Of a DNA stretch of 64,000 nucleotides, positions 35,168 to 45,001 are shown piece by piece (positions within the stretch are counted from its first letter, which is position 1; each line of letters begins with the position of its first letter). The translations under genes were made by a program, and so were the position numbers. This DNA is from Antrihabitans auranticaus (lineage in GTDB: Bacteria; Actinomycetota; Actinomycetes; Mycobacteriales; Mycobacteriaceae): contig NZ_JAEMNW010000002.1 of assembly GCF_016481275.1 (NCBI RefSeq), positions 1,116,001-1,180,000 of the forward strand. Direction: 5' to 3'. The notes under the pieces were generated by a model that saw only the letters and a list, made by a program, of their open reading frames with translations, was not told where the DNA came from and did not search any database.

Positions 35168-35301
35168 AATGCCTCTCGTCTCGGCTCAGCAAGCGTGTAC
35201 ACAGCGGCCGGCGGGGCGCCGGGCAACACGATCGCATCACCCACTTCACCGGCATCGTAGCGGTTTCGCCGCAACGATCTGGCGCAGATTATTCGGCCAC
35301 T

Positions 35302-36333
35302 ATGGGAGATTCCTGTGCGACTCCAGATCGGAAGTGTTTTGATACCCAAGTGTCCTTGATTGCGCTCGAAGAGCATTACGCCTGGGATCCGGCGAGCGAT
35401 GGCAATGTCGTTGCGACATGGCTGCGTTCGAACAATCCCCTCGGGTACGACCGGCTGTACGACCGCGGACCCCTACGGCTCGAGCAGATGGACGCAGCCG
35501 GAATCGATTTCCAGATCCTGTCGCTGTTCGACCCCGGCGTGCAGGACCGCACCGATGTCGCTCAGGCGATCGAGCACGCGCGCCTCGCCAACGACAACCT
35601 GGCCGAGACGGTGCGCGACAACCCAAGTCGCTTCGGCGGGTTCGCAACCCTGGCGACTCAGGATCCCGACGCCGCCGCGGCCGAATTCGAGCGCGCAGTA
35701 ACGGATCTCGGCCTTGTCGGTGCGTTGATCAACGGGCATTGCCAGGGACGCTATCTCGACGATCCGGCGTACGAGGGATTGTTCGAACGCGCTGAAGCGT
35801 TGGGTGCACCCATCTACCTGCATCCGACGACGCCGCACAAGGCGGTCATGGAAGCGTGGTTTGCGCCCTACGTCAACGACGGAATGCACCTTGCGTCATG
35901 GGGCTTCTCGGTCGAAACCGGCACACATGTGCTGCGACTGATCTACTCGGGCTTGTTCGACAAGTTCCCCGGTTTGCAGATGATCATCGGCCACCTCGGG
36001 GAAATGCTGCCGTTCAATGCGTATCGCGCCGACCGCTATTACGGACTCGGCGGCGACGGGGTCAAGCGCCTCAAGCGGCTCCCCTCGGAGTACTTGCGCG
36101 ACAACTTTCACGTGACGACGAGCGGCAACTTCAATCCCCCGGCGTTCGCATGCACGCTCGAAGTGATGGGCGCCGACCGCGTGATGTTCTCGGTCGACTA
36201 TCCGATGGACAACAACGTCGACGGCGCGCGGTTCTTGGCCGACTTCCCCATGGAGGAGTCGACGCGTCGAAAAGTGAGCTCGGAGAACGCTGTACGGCTC
36301 TTCGGCGACCGTATCCCGGCCGCCCTCGCGTGA
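35302..36333 (+). CDS. Amidohydrolase-2 family protein (ACMSD/resorcylate decarboxylase-like)
   Basis: 343-residue TIM-barrel metal enzyme of the amidohydrolase_2 group, which includes non-oxidative decarboxylases such as 2,6-dihydroxybenzoate decarboxylase and ACMSD. Seen: IALEEHYAW at the start of the barrel, YLHPTTP (metal His), MIIGHLGEMLPF (second metal His), and the VMFSVDYPMD Asp loop. ATG at 35302 is given, but family members begin close to IALEEH, so GTG at 35350 is quite possible. Single gene; aromatic acid decarboxylation is the likeliest activity. Confidence 0.82.
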   Translation: MGDSCATPDRKCFDTQVSLIALEEHYAWDPASDGNVVATWLRSNNPLGYDRLYDRGPLRLEQMDAAGIDFQILSLFDPGVQDRTDVAQAIEHARLANDNLAETVRDNPSRFGGFATLATQDPDAAAAEFERAVTDLGLVGALINGHCQGRYLDDPAYEGLFERAEALGAPIYLHPTTPHKAVMEAWFAPYVNDGMHLASWGFSVETGTHVLRLIYSGLFDKFPGLQMIIGHLGEMLPFNAYRADRYYGLGGDGVKRLKRLPSEYLRDNFHVTTSGNFNPPAFACTLEVMGADRVMFSVDYPMDNNVDGARFLADFPMEESTRRKVSSENAVRLFGDRIPAALA

Positions 36334-36341
36334 CCTCCTGA

Positions 36342-37466
36342 TCAGAGCTCGAAGACGCCGCCGTCCTTGCCGACTGTGACTTTCCCCGAGTAGTGCATCC
36401 CGACTTTGCCGAGCCATTCCGAATCCGGTAGGTCGCTCGGCTGGTAGTGGCTCAGGATCACATGCTTCGCGTTGGCCGCCGCGGCAACCTCTCCGACCTG
36501 CTCAGCCGAGGTGTGCGAGTTCTTCAGGTAATTCGGTGGGAACCTATTGCCGTAGTAGGCATCGTCGAGACTGAACTGGGCCTCGTGGACGAGAATGTCG
36601 GTGTCCTTGGCGAGCAGGATCAGATTGTCGGACTTCGTCGTGTCACCCGAGAACGTCACTGACTTTCCGGACTTCTTCAAATCGAAGCGGAACGCGAACG
36701 CCGGGTAGGTGTCGTAGTGGGAAACCAGTGTCGCGGTGACGTCGATATTGTCGTCGGACATAACTGAGAACGGATCGGTTTTCGGCGCCCTGTTCTGGTA
36801 GTCCGAGCCTGGTGGCACCACAATCTCGTTGACCTTCAAAGTGTCTTGAATGTCGACGATCCCCATGTCACGGATGAAGAGGTTGCTGGTGTACGCATAC
36901 GCCTGCACCAACGCCGCAGTAGTCGTCGCCAGCCCGCGGGCGGGTTCGGCCGGATCCACGATGGGCGGATTCGCGTTGCCGATCTGGCTCGGCGGCAACC
37001 CACCGGCCGGGCCGGGCCCGTACACCTGCACCGCGGCTTTGCCCGGTTTTGCGGTGTAGCCGCCCGATAGGAAGAAACTGAAGTAGTCGACCATGTGGTC
37101 GGTGTGCAGGTGGGTGATGAACATGCTCTTGAGATTCTCGAAGGTGAGCCCGGCGTTCGTGAACGCGTTGAACGAGCCTAGGCCACAATCGATTTGGTAG
37201 ACATCGTCGCCGATCTTCAGCGCCGATGAGATGCCGATTCTGCCGCGAATGGGCGGTGGACCCGCCGCGACACCCAAAGTGATGAGGGCGTTGTCGGGCA
37301 GCGTCGGTGCGGGCTCGGGCGATGGTGCAGAACTCTCCGATGGAGAGTCCGATGACGAATCGGAACTGCAGGCCGCTGCTGTGAGCAACGCGCCACCGAT
37401 GACTGCGGACATGGAGCCCGCTATGGCGGACCTCCGCGAAATGCCACCCTTGCCGTGGAAGTCCAT
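36342..37466 (-). CDS. Tat-exported lipoprotein, metallo-beta-lactamase fold hydrolase
   Basis: 374 residues. N-terminus carries a twin-arginine motif (S-R-R-S-A, R11-R12) and a lipobox ending LTAAAC with C33, so a Tat-dependent lipoprotein is predicted. A Ser/Pro-rich linker follows. MBL domain with the metal motif THLHTDH (H119, H121, D123, H124), later TFSGDTTKSD and LSHYQP. Resembles arylsulfatase/RNase Z-like or lactonase MBL proteins (ribonuclease Z-type cap missing). ATG at 37466. Folded export with metal is consistent with the Tat route. Substrate unknown. Confidence 0.85.
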   Translation of the reverse strand: MDFHGKGGISRRSAIAGSMSAVIGGALLTAAACSSDSSSDSPSESSAPSPEPAPTLPDNALITLGVAAGPPPIRGRIGISSALKIGDDVYQIDCGLGSFNAFTNAGLTFENLKSMFITHLHTDHMVDYFSFFLSGGYTAKPGKAAVQVYGPGPAGGLPPSQIGNANPPIVDPAEPARGLATTTAALVQAYAYTSNLFIRDMGIVDIQDTLKVNEIVVPPGSDYQNRAPKTDPFSVMSDDNIDVTATLVSHYDTYPAFAFRFDLKKSGKSVTFSGDTTKSDNLILLAKDTDILVHEAQFSLDDAYYGNRFPPNYLKNSHTSAEQVGEVAAAANAKHVILSHYQPSDLPDSEWLGKVGMHYSGKVTVGKDGGVFEL

Positions 37467-37705
37467 GCCGAACAGGATAAGACGTTGCGACTGTCCAACT
37501 GGGCAGAATGCTGCCGGGGGTTCGAATCTTGCGTGAGCAAGACCCGGACCGACCACAGTTGCAGGTCTGGTGGGTATCGTCGTGGCCGAAGCTCAACCAC
37601 CGCGCCGACCGCAGCCAAAGCTGCGACCGACGCGGTGATCGAGCCGCCGCTACCCGCGGCAACCCCCAAAGCATCTGACCAAGACAGCAACGCCGGGAGA
37701 ACACA

Positions 37706-39943
37706 ATGAATGCCCAGCAGCCGACCATCATCTACACGCTGACCGACGAGGCACCCTTCCTCGCGACAGCCGCCTTCCTTCCGATCGTTCGCGCATTCAC
37801 CGAACCGGCGGGCATCAAGATCGAGACCAGCGACATCTCGCTGGCAGCGCGTATCCTCGCGGAATTTCCCGATCGCCTCACCGACGAGCAACGCGTGCCG
37901 AACAATCTCGAGGAACTCGGTCGGCTGACGCAACTGCCCGAGACCAACATCATCAAGCTGCCGAACATCAGCGCGTCGGTGCCGCAGCTTGCGGCCGCCA
38001 TCAGGGAGTTGCAGGGCAAGGGCTACGACCTCCCCGACTTCCCGCAGGATCCGAAGACCGACGAAGAGAAGGAGACCCGCGACCGGTACGCCAAGTGCCT
38101 GGGGAGCGCGGTGAACCCTGTGCTGCGCGAAGGTAACTCAGATCGTCGCGCGCCCAAGGCGGTCAAGGAGTACGTGCGGAAGCACCCGCACAGCATGGGC
38201 GAATGGTCGATGGCGTCGCGCAGTCACGTTGCGCACATGAAGCACGGCGATTTCTACCACGGCGAAAAGTCGATGACATTGGACCGTGCCCGGGATCTGA
38301 AGATGGAGCTGCTGACAAAGAGCGGCGAGACGATCGTGCTCAAGCCCGAGGTCTCGATGGGTGAGGGCGATGTCATCGACAGCATGTTCATGAGCCGGAA
38401 GGCGTTGCTCGAATTCTACGAGGAGCAGATGGAGGACGCGCGCAAGACCGGCGTCATGTTCTCGCTGCATGTGAAGGCGACGATGATGAAGGTCTCGCAC
38501 CCCATCGTCTTCGGTCATGCTGTCCGAATCTTCTACAAGGATGCGTTCGCCAAGCACCAGGAGCTGTTCGACGAGCTCGGCGTGAACGTCAACAACGGTC
38601 TCGGCGATCTCTACGACAAGATCGAGACACTCCCCCAGTCGCAGCGTGACGAGATCATCAAAGATCTGCACGAATGTCACGAACACCGACCGGAGCTGGC
38701 GATGGTCGACTCGGCCCGGGGAATTTCGAATTTCCATTCACCGAGCGACGTGATCGTCGATGCCTCGATGCCCGCGATGATTCGCGCCGGCGGCAAAATG
38801 TACGGCGCCGACGGACGGACCAAAGACGCCAAGGCCGTGATGCCCGAGTCGACGTTCGCGCGGATCTACCAGGAGATCATCAACTTCTGTAAGACCAACG
38901 GCGCCTTCGATCCGGTGACGATGGGCACGGTTCCCAACGTCGGCCTCATGGCGCAGAAGGCCGAAGAGTACGGCAGTCACGACAAGACGTTCGAAATTCC
39001 CGAGGACGGCGACGCCAACATCGTCGACATCGCCACCGGCGAAGTGCTGCTGACCCAGCACGTGGAGGCGGGCGATATCTGGCGGATGTGCACGGTAAAG
39101 GACGCGCCGATCCGCGACTGGGTGAAACTCGCCGTGACCCGCGCACGCGACTCCGGCATGCCGGTCCTCTTCTGGCTCGACCCGTACCGCCCGCACGAGA
39201 ACGAGCTGATCAAGAAGGTCCACCTGTACCTGAAGGATCACGACACGACCGGCCTCGACATTCAGATCATGTCGCAGGTGCGATCAATGCGATACACACT
39301 TGAACGCGCGATGCGCGGACTCGACACCATCGCTGCCACCGGCAACATCCTGCGCGACTACCTGACCGACCTGTTTCCGATCTTGGAGCTGGGCACCAGC
39401 GCCAAGATGTTGTCCATCGTGCCTCTGATGGCGGGCGGCGGCCTGTACGAAACGGGAGCCGGCGGATCCGCGCCCAAGCATGTCAAGCAGCTGACCGAGG
39501 AAAATCACCTGCGCTGGGATTCGCTCGGCGAGTTCCTCGCGCTCGCGGTCAGCCTGGAAGATCTGGGCCGCAAGGAAGACAACCACAAAGCAAAAATCCT
39601 CGCGACGACCCTCGACACCGCGACCGGAAAGCTGCTCGAGCACAACAAGAATCCATCGCGCAAGACCGGCGAACTGGACAACCGCGGCAGCCAGTTCTAC
39701 CTTGCGCTGTACTGGGCGCAGGACCTTGCCGCGCAAACCGACGACGAGGAACTGGCGAAGCAGTTCACACAGCTGGCACAGACACTGGCCGACAACGAGG
39801 AGGCCATCGTGGCCGAACTCGCCGCGGTCCAGGGCGAAGCAGTCGACATCGGTGGTTACTACTACACCGATGCCGACAAACTTGCCGCGGTGATGCGGCC
39901 GAGCAAGACGTTGAACGCTGCATTGTCCGGCGCGCAAGACTGA
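37706..39943 (+). CDS. icd: Monomeric NADP-dependent isocitrate dehydrogenase
   Basis: 745-residue monomeric-type isocitrate dehydrogenase (IDH-II), oxidising isocitrate to 2-oxoglutarate with NADP in the TCA cycle. Family stretches are present throughout: [14 protein letters not shown] at the N-terminus, [11 protein letters not shown] substrate site, [26 protein letters not shown], and [30 protein letters not shown]. The length matches the family. A ribosome site (GGGAG) lies before the ATG and a strong stem-loop follows the stop. Single-gene transcript. This monomeric form is common in Actinobacteria. Confidence 0.97.
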   Translation: MNAQQPTIIYTLTDEAPFLATAAFLPIVRAFTEPAGIKIETSDISLAARILAEFPDRLTDEQRVPNNLEELGRLTQLPETNIIKLPNISASVPQLAAAIRELQGKGYDLPDFPQDPKTDEEKETRDRYAKCLGSAVNPVLREGNSDRRAPKAVKEYVRKHPHSMGEWSMASRSHVAHMKHGDFYHGEKSMTLDRARDLKMELLTKSGETIVLKPEVSMGEGDVIDSMFMSRKALLEFYEEQMEDARKTGVMFSLHVKATMMKVSHPIVFGHAVRIFYKDAFAKHQELFDELGVNVNNGLGDLYDKIETLPQSQRDEIIKDLHECHEHRPELAMVDSARGISNFHSPSDVIVDASMPAMIRAGGKMYGADGRTKDAKAVMPESTFARIYQEIINFCKTNGAFDPVTMGTVPNVGLMAQKAEEYGSHDKTFEIPEDGDANIVDIATGEVLLTQHVEAGDIWRMCTVKDAPIRDWVKLAVTRARDSGMPVLFWLDPYRPHENELIKKVHLYLKDHDTTGLDIQIMSQVRSMRYTLERAMRGLDTIAATGNILRDYLTDLFPILELGTSAKMLSIVPLMAGGGLYETGAGGSAPKHVKQLTEENHLRWDSLGEFLALAVSLEDLGRKEDNHKAKILATTLDTATGKLLEHNKNPSRKTGELDNRGSQFYLALYWAQDLAAQTDDEELAKQFTQLAQTLADNEEAIVAELAAVQGEAVDIGGYYYTDADKLAAVMRPSKTLNAALSGAQD

Positions 39944-39958
39944 CTCTGAAGTACGCGA

Positions 39959-39996
39959 AAGGGCGGCCACCGGAAGTAGTTCCGGTGGCCGCCCTT
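39959..39996 (+). terminator. Strong stem-loop terminator of icd
   Basis: Near-perfect 17-bp stem, AAGGGCGGCCACCGGAA paired with TTCCGGTGGCCGCCCTT around a 4-nt GTAG loop, 16 nt after the icd stop and before the convergent monooxygenase. Probably serves both strands. Confidence 0.88.
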
Positions 39997-40037
39997 CCGT
40001 CGTTCAGTTGCCAGCTCCCATAAGCGCAGGCTGATCG

Positions 40038-41393
40038 TCAGGCAACGGCGACTCGACGGGGTGCCGGTGTGAGGCTCGCTTCGCCGAGTCCGAGGTGGTC
40101 ACGCAAAGTCGTCCCGGTGTAATCGGTGCGGAACAGGCCGCGCCGCTGTAGTTCCGGGACAACGAGGTCGACGAAGTCGTCGAACGTTCCCGGCGCCTGC
40201 GCCGCCGACAGAATATAGCCATCGGCCTCGCCGCCGTGAAAGCCCTCTTCGATCTGGTCGGCGATCTGGGTCGGAGTTCCGACGAACTGCGGGAGCAGCA
40301 CGCCTTGTGCGTACAGCTTTCCGATGTCGCGCAGTGTCAGGTTGTCGTTCACGCTGAGCCGCCGAGCGACGTCGAACAGACCCTGTGTGCCGGGGACGAG
40401 AATGTCTTCCACGGGCGAGTCCAGGTCGTACTGCGAGAAATCGTGATCGGTGTGCACCGACAGCGTGATCAGACCCGAGATCGGGTCGGCCAACTCATTG
40501 TGGAATGCCTGCTTCTCGCGCGCGATTGCCTCGGTTTCGCCGATGAACGGGACGAACGACGGGAAGATTTTGATCTCGTCTGGATTCCGGCCGAAGTTCG
40601 ACGCCCGTGACTTCACGTCGTCGTAGTACGCGCGGCGCCCTTCGGGAGTCGGGTCGATCTCGAAAATCGCCTCTGCCCAGCGCGCCGCGAAATCCTTACC
40701 GACGTTGGATGATCCAGCCTGTATGAGCACAGGCCGACTCTGCGGTGAATGCGGGACGGTCAGCGGTCCGCGGGACCGGAACCAGGTGCCCTCGTGATCG
40801 ATGGTCCGCACCTTGTCCGGATCCGCGAAGACGCCGGAGGCCTTGTCCTGCACGAGAGCGTCGCGGTCCCAGCTCCCCCACAGTTTCAGCGCGACCTCGA
40901 GGAACTCGTGTGCGCGTTCGTAACGCTCGTCGTGGCCGAGATGGTTGTCGAGACCGAAGTTCTGGGCTTCGGCCTGGTTCAACGATGTGACAACGTTCCA
41001 CGCCGACCGCCCGCGCGAGAGGTGATCGAGCGTCGAGAAGATCCGGGCCACCTCGTACGGGTGGAAGTACGTGGTGGACTTGGTGATTGCGACGCCGATC
41101 TTCTCGGTCACGTTCACCAGACTCGCCGCGACCAGCGCTGGGTCGATCGTCGCGGACGCCTGTGTGCCACTGCTCAGCGGCACCCGAATGTCGTTGCCGT
41201 AGCGCACCGGCGTTGCGAGGAGGTCCGCGAAGAACAGGAAGTCGAACTTTCCGCGCTCGAGCGTCTGCGCGACGCGGCGGTAGTAGTCGGGGCCGAGGTA
41301 ATCCGTCTCCGATCCGGGATGCCGCCATGCCGCGTGCGAATGCGTGACGTGCGAGGCGATCAGGAAGCCGGCCAGGTGTAGCTCACGTGTCAC
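40038..41393 (-). CDS. LLM-class flavin monooxygenase (NtaA/SnaA/DszA family)
   Basis: 451-residue bacterial luciferase-like FMNH2-dependent monooxygenase of the nitrilotriacetate monooxygenase group. Family sequence includes ETDYLGPDYYRRVAQTLERGKFDFLFFAD, TTYFHPYEVARIFSTLDHLSRGR, AWNVVTSLNQAEAQNFG, and VLIQAGSSNVGKDFAARWAEAIF. It needs reduced FMN from a separate reductase; none is adjacent, but the flavin reductase-like protein at 4875 could be tested as partner. GTG start at 41393. Possible roles are C-N or C-S bond cleavage of small organics. An amidase gene lies 140 nt upstream on the same strand. Confidence 0.88.
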   Translation of the reverse strand: MTRELHLAGFLIASHVTHSHAAWRHPGSETDYLGPDYYRRVAQTLERGKFDFLFFADLLATPVRYGNDIRVPLSSGTQASATIDPALVAASLVNVTEKIGVAITKSTTYFHPYEVARIFSTLDHLSRGRSAWNVVTSLNQAEAQNFGLDNHLGHDERYERAHEFLEVALKLWGSWDRDALVQDKASGVFADPDKVRTIDHEGTWFRSRGPLTVPHSPQSRPVLIQAGSSNVGKDFAARWAEAIFEIDPTPEGRRAYYDDVKSRASNFGRNPDEIKIFPSFVPFIGETEAIAREKQAFHNELADPISGLITLSVHTDHDFSQYDLDSPVEDILVPGTQGLFDVARRLSVNDNLTLRDIGKLYAQGVLLPQFVGTPTQIADQIEEGFHGGEADGYILSAAQAPGTFDDFVDLVVPELQRRGLFRTDYTGTTLRDHLGLGEASLTPAPRRVAVA

Positions 41394-41534
41394 GGGAAAG
41401 TCCTTGGTCTGTCGAATGTTTCGGCCCCCACACCGGGGGCGACCGCCTTTCGCAGCGGATCCGACTCAACCTTCGACCGAGGCGGTCACCGTGTCAGCGG
41501 TTCTACCCACGGTGATATTTAGTCGGCCGGTGGG

Positions 41535-42953
41535 TCAGCCGGGGATGACGCCCGGGCGCCGTTCACCGGCTTTCGTGACCTGCTCGATGGCATGCGCGAT
41601 GCCGAGTGCCTGGAAGTCTTGGTGATGCGGAGCCACGACCTGCACCCCGATGGGGGGGCCCTCCTTCGAGAATCCGACCGGCACTGCCGTCGCGGGGCAT
41701 TCCGTGACCGACACCAGGATTGCCGCCTGCATCCAGCCGAGATAGTCCGCCATCTCGACGCCGGCAACGCTGGTCGGATACTCCAGGTCCGCGTCGAACG
41801 GGAGTGCCTGACACGAGGGCAGGACGAGCGCATCGTATCCCTGGAAAAATGCGAGGACCCGGTTGTACAGCGCACCGCGCAAGGCACTCGCGCGAGCAAC
41901 GTCCGGCCCTGTCAAAGCGCGGCCCTGTTCGACATTCGAGCGAATCGTCTGCTTGACCATGTCCGGCGCGCGATCGACGAGGTCACCGAACATCAGTACG
42001 TAATTGAGCGTCCGCAGGGTAGTGAAGACTTCGCTACCGCCCGTGAAGTCGACGCAGTCCGAGACGACCGTCGCGCCCAGCTCCGTCAGCGTTGCAACCT
42101 GCGCTTCGACCAGTGCTGCGACCTCCGGATCGACGACGACCGCGCCACCGAGATCGGGTGACAACGCGATTCGCATGCCGTCCAGCCGAGTCGGCAGGGC
42201 GGCGGTGAAGATCGATCCGGGTTCGGGCAGTGAGACCGTGGCCCGCGGGTCCGGGCCTGCCTGCACCGACAGCAACAACGCCGCGTCAGCCACGGTTCGG
42301 CCCATCGGCCCCTGCGAGGCGAGGGTGAACCACGGGTCCTGTACCGGCCACGTCGGCACTCGCCCGGGCGACGGGCGGTGGCCGACGACGTTGCAGAACG
42401 ACGCCGGATTGCGCAGCGATCCGCCCATGTCGCTACCGTCGGCCAGCGAGACCATTCCGCAGGTCAGCGCGGCCGCAGAGCCGCCGCTCGAGCCGCCGGC
42501 CGACCGGTCGAGCGCGTAGGGATTGCGCGTGACGCCGAACACGCGGTTGAAGGTATGCGAGCCTGCGCCGAACTCCGGAGTGTTGGTCTTGCCCAGGATG
42601 ACGGCGCCTGCGGCGCGTTCCCTCGCGACCAGCAGTTCGTCGGCGTCCGGAACATTGTTCGCGAGGACGGGAGACCCGTAGGTCGTACGCATGCCCGCGG
42701 TCGCGTGAAGATCCTTTATACCGAGGGTGAGGCCGTGCAGTGGGCCGAGCAGCCGACCGGACGCTTGCGATTCGTCTGCGGCGGCCGCCGCCTTCTCCGC
42801 TGCCTCGGCGTCGAGCGTCACGACGGCATTCACCTCGGAGTTCGTCGCCTCGATCCGCGCGAGGGATTCCGCCAGCAACTCGCGGGCCGAGACCTTCCCG
42901 TCTCGGAGCAGGGCCGCTTGTTCGGTGGCGGACAGATCGCACAGATCGGTCAT
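41535..42953 (-). CDS. Amidase signature family hydrolase
   Basis: 472-residue amidase with the Ser-cisSer-Lys triad visible: K80 in TLGIKDL, S155 in SAGGSSGGSAAAL, and nucleophile S179 in DGSDMGGSLRNPAS. The family hydrolyses amides to acid plus ammonia. Close in style to 6-aminohexanoate- or acylamide-type enzymes, but substrate cannot be set. Followed downstream by the flavin monooxygenase and preceded by a GNAT gene 22 nt away, so the acetyltransferase and amidase may be co-transcribed. Confidence 0.88.
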   Translation of the reverse strand: MTDLCDLSATEQAALLRDGKVSARELLAESLARIEATNSEVNAVVTLDAEAAEKAAAAADESQASGRLLGPLHGLTLGIKDLHATAGMRTTYGSPVLANNVPDADELLVARERAAGAVILGKTNTPEFGAGSHTFNRVFGVTRNPYALDRSAGGSSGGSAAALTCGMVSLADGSDMGGSLRNPASFCNVVGHRPSPGRVPTWPVQDPWFTLASQGPMGRTVADAALLLSVQAGPDPRATVSLPEPGSIFTAALPTRLDGMRIALSPDLGGAVVVDPEVAALVEAQVATLTELGATVVSDCVDFTGGSEVFTTLRTLNYVLMFGDLVDRAPDMVKQTIRSNVEQGRALTGPDVARASALRGALYNRVLAFFQGYDALVLPSCQALPFDADLEYPTSVAGVEMADYLGWMQAAILVSVTECPATAVPVGFSKEGPPIGVQVVAPHHQDFQALGIAHAIEQVTKAGERRPGVIPG

Positions 42954-42975
42954 CGAATTTCTCCTCTTCGGGTTG

Positions 42976-43629
42976 TCAACGCAGCTCGAGTCGCATGAGG
43001 ACGCGCGGAAATGTGGCGAGCACAGACGTCGTGTCGGCCGCTTTCACGAAGCCCGCCTTCTCGAACAGGCGCCGAGTGCCGACGTAAGCCATCGTGAGAT
43101 CGACTTTCGCGCCGGCGTTGTCGACCGGGTACCCCTCGACTACCGGAGCACCCTGATCGCGCGCGAATGCCACGGCACCCGCGAGCAGTCGATGCGAGAT
43201 CCCCTCGCCGCGATGGCCGGGCCGAACCCGGATGCACCAGACCGACCACACGGGTCGATCGTCGACGTGCGGGATCTTCCGGTTGCGGGCAAACGTTGTA
43301 TCGGCACGAGGTGCGACGGCCGCCCAACCGACGACGGTATCGCCGTCGTATGCGAGTACTCCAGGCGGTGGATCCGACCGCACAAGGCTTTTCACTCGCT
43401 CGCCACGCGCCGAGCCGCGCAACGAAAGGTTCTCCTTCGACGGAATGCGGTAGCTCAGACACCAGCACACGTTGGCGTCCGGACGTTTCGGACCGACCAT
43501 CGCGGCGACATCGTCGAAAGCGGTCGCGGGCCGCGTTTCGATCACCATGTGGCCAGGATGCCACCCGCAGCGCGAGCCGGGGTCGAATCGCGCACTACCG
43601 GGTCCGAATAGTTCACTGCCACTGCTCAT
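42976..43629 (-). CDS. GNAT family N-acetyltransferase
   Basis: 217 residues with a GNAT core: acetyl-CoA site V-R-P-G-H-R-G-E-G-I-S near residue 130 (Q/R-x-x-G-x-G/A pattern), preceded by WSVWCIRV. The N-terminal region has conserved C-W-C (DANVCWCLSYRIPSKENL), seen in a group of actinobacterial acetyltransferases of unknown substrate. Start may be ATG 43629 or the internal ATG at 43548, which matches homologues better. Reads into the amidase gene. Confidence 0.82.
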   Translation of the reverse strand: MSSGSELFGPGSARFDPGSRCGWHPGHMVIETRPATAFDDVAAMVGPKRPDANVCWCLSYRIPSKENLSLRGSARGERVKSLVRSDPPPGVLAYDGDTVVGWAAVAPRADTTFARNRKIPHVDDRPVWSVWCIRVRPGHRGEGISHRLLAGAVAFARDQGAPVVEGYPVDNAGAKVDLTMAYVGTRRLFEKAGFVKAADTTSVLATFPRVLMRLELR

Positions 43630-43658
43630 TCGGCTTCGAGCACGCCGACTCCCCCGCC

Positions 43659-44291
43659 TCAGCTCCCGAGGAGGTCGGCTACTTCGGTCGTCATGGCCCG
43701 ATTGACGAGCGCCGAGCGCTTCCGGTTCTGCGGCAGTTCCGAGATGTCGAACCGTTCGTAGAGTGCCTGCAGGTGCCGTGCAACCGTCTCGACGGTGACG
43801 CCGAGTTCGGCGGCGATGTCTTGATTCGTAGCCGGATTGGCGAACTTCCGATTGTCCAGAAACGGTCGGCACAACGCGCGCAACACCGCGGTCTGGGCCT
43901 TCGTCAGCACCATCGGTTCGCCCGACCCCGCCGCGGTTCGCACGCCTTCCACCGGACCTTCGAACACCAGCTGCGCATCGCCGACGCCCACGGTGTCGCC
44001 GGCGCAGAGCCGGCGCCGCCCGAAGACGCGTTCGCCGTTGACGAATGTTCCGTTCGTCGACACCCCGTGGTCTGCGATGGTCCACTCGTCGGCGATCAGT
44101 TCGAGGACGGCGTGCAGTCGAGACACTTCGGGATGGCCGCTCAGCGGAATGTCAGCAGTCGAATCGCGGCCGATCGTCAGGCGCGGCGTGTTCTCGGCCA
44201 GCGGCACGAGAGTGTCCGCAGCCCCCGATTGCGGTACCCGAAGCCAGGACCGCCCAACAGCTTTCGTGGATTCCGCATCGTCGGCACTCAT
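43659..44291 (-). CDS. FHA domain protein with C-terminal helix-turn-helix
   Basis: 210 residues. N-terminal FHA phosphothreonine-binding domain with the classic R-x-S…S-R-x-H-A pattern (TIGRDSTADIPLSGHPEVSRLHAVLEL) and GVSTNGTFVNGERV. C-terminal winged/LuxR-like HTH (NQDIAAELGVTVETVARHLQALYERFDI). The domain order suggests a DNA-binding regulator controlled by a Ser/Thr kinase, as found in other actinobacteria. ATG at 44291. Divergent from the ChaB/Rho_N gene at 44452. Confidence 0.82.
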   Translation of the reverse strand: MSADDAESTKAVGRSWLRVPQSGAADTLVPLAENTPRLTIGRDSTADIPLSGHPEVSRLHAVLELIADEWTIADHGVSTNGTFVNGERVFGRRRLCAGDTVGVGDAQLVFEGPVEGVRTAAGSGEPMVLTKAQTAVLRALCRPFLDNRKFANPATNQDIAAELGVTVETVARHLQALYERFDISELPQNRKRSALVNRAMTTEVADLLGS

Positions 44292-44451
44292 CAGCGGTAA
44301 TCCTCCTGCGCACGAGTGATCGACGTAACCGGCTGTCGGAACGATTTCGATACTAGGGTTTGCGCGCGCCCGACGAAAGCGTGCCGCCACCCGCCGTTTC
44401 ACTGGGGTCGCTGCGGGTATCCGAATTTCGAACCAGCTCCGATCGGAAGGG

Positions 44452-44877
44452 ATGACCGTGCCGAAGACCACCAAGACCGGCAAACCCAAGCAGGACGAAT
44501 TGTCCAGCACCTTGCAGAAGTCGGATGCCAAGGCGCAACGCACTTTCGCCAAGACCTACGATTCCGCGGCCGATCAGTACGGCGAAGGCGAACGTGCTCA
44601 TCGCGTCGCGTACGACGCGTTGAAACACAGCTACGAGAAGGTCGGCGACCACTGGGAGGAGAAGGACAAGAAGGGGCCATCCGACGCGCGAGCCAAGAGC
44701 GGTGGACCGAATGCCAAGGGAAAGACCGCAGAGGGCGTCGACGCCAACTCGACAAAGAAGCACTTGCTCGATATCGCGCGCAGGCTCGACGTACGCGGCC
44801 GATCGACGATGAGAAAGGCCGACCTGGTTTCCGCCATCGAGAAGGCGAATCGGCGAGAGTCCGCCAAGAATCGGTGA
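44452..44877 (+). CDS. ChaB-like/Rho_N domain protein
   Basis: 141-residue, very basic protein. Residues 14-65 resemble the ChaB fold (ELSSTLQKSDAKAQRTFAKTYDSAADQYGEGERAHRVAYDALKHSYEK). A flexible Lys/Gly/Pro linker leads to a C-terminal Rho_N/SAP-like nucleic-acid binding segment (TKKHLLDIARRLDVRGRSTMRKADLVSAIEKANR). ATG at 44452 follows GGAAGGG. ChaB was named as a cation transport regulator, but this domain pair more likely binds DNA or RNA. Expression as a stress protein is plausible and unproven. Confidence 0.82.
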   Translation: MTVPKTTKTGKPKQDELSSTLQKSDAKAQRTFAKTYDSAADQYGEGERAHRVAYDALKHSYEKVGDHWEEKDKKGPSDARAKSGGPNAKGKTAEGVDANSTKKHLLDIARRLDVRGRSTMRKADLVSAIEKANRRESAKNR

Positions 44878-45001
44878 ACAGGCACGACCGAATACGATCC
44901 GGAACCCGGAATCTGTCGGCAGCTTTCGCTACCGTCGATTCGTGCCGGCCAGGAAACCGGGTCTTGACCTCAACCGAACTCGAGGCTTTAGCGTTCGTCG
45001 C

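Noticed and set aside
37520-37560. GGGGGTTCGAATC resembling a tRNA T-loop
   Set aside because: The flanking bases do not form a T stem and no acceptor or anticodon arm can be built around it.
40038-41393. Operon link between the flavin monooxygenase and the flavin reductase at 4875
   Set aside because: They are 34 kb apart with separate regulators; partnership is only a guess and is not claimed as a feature.
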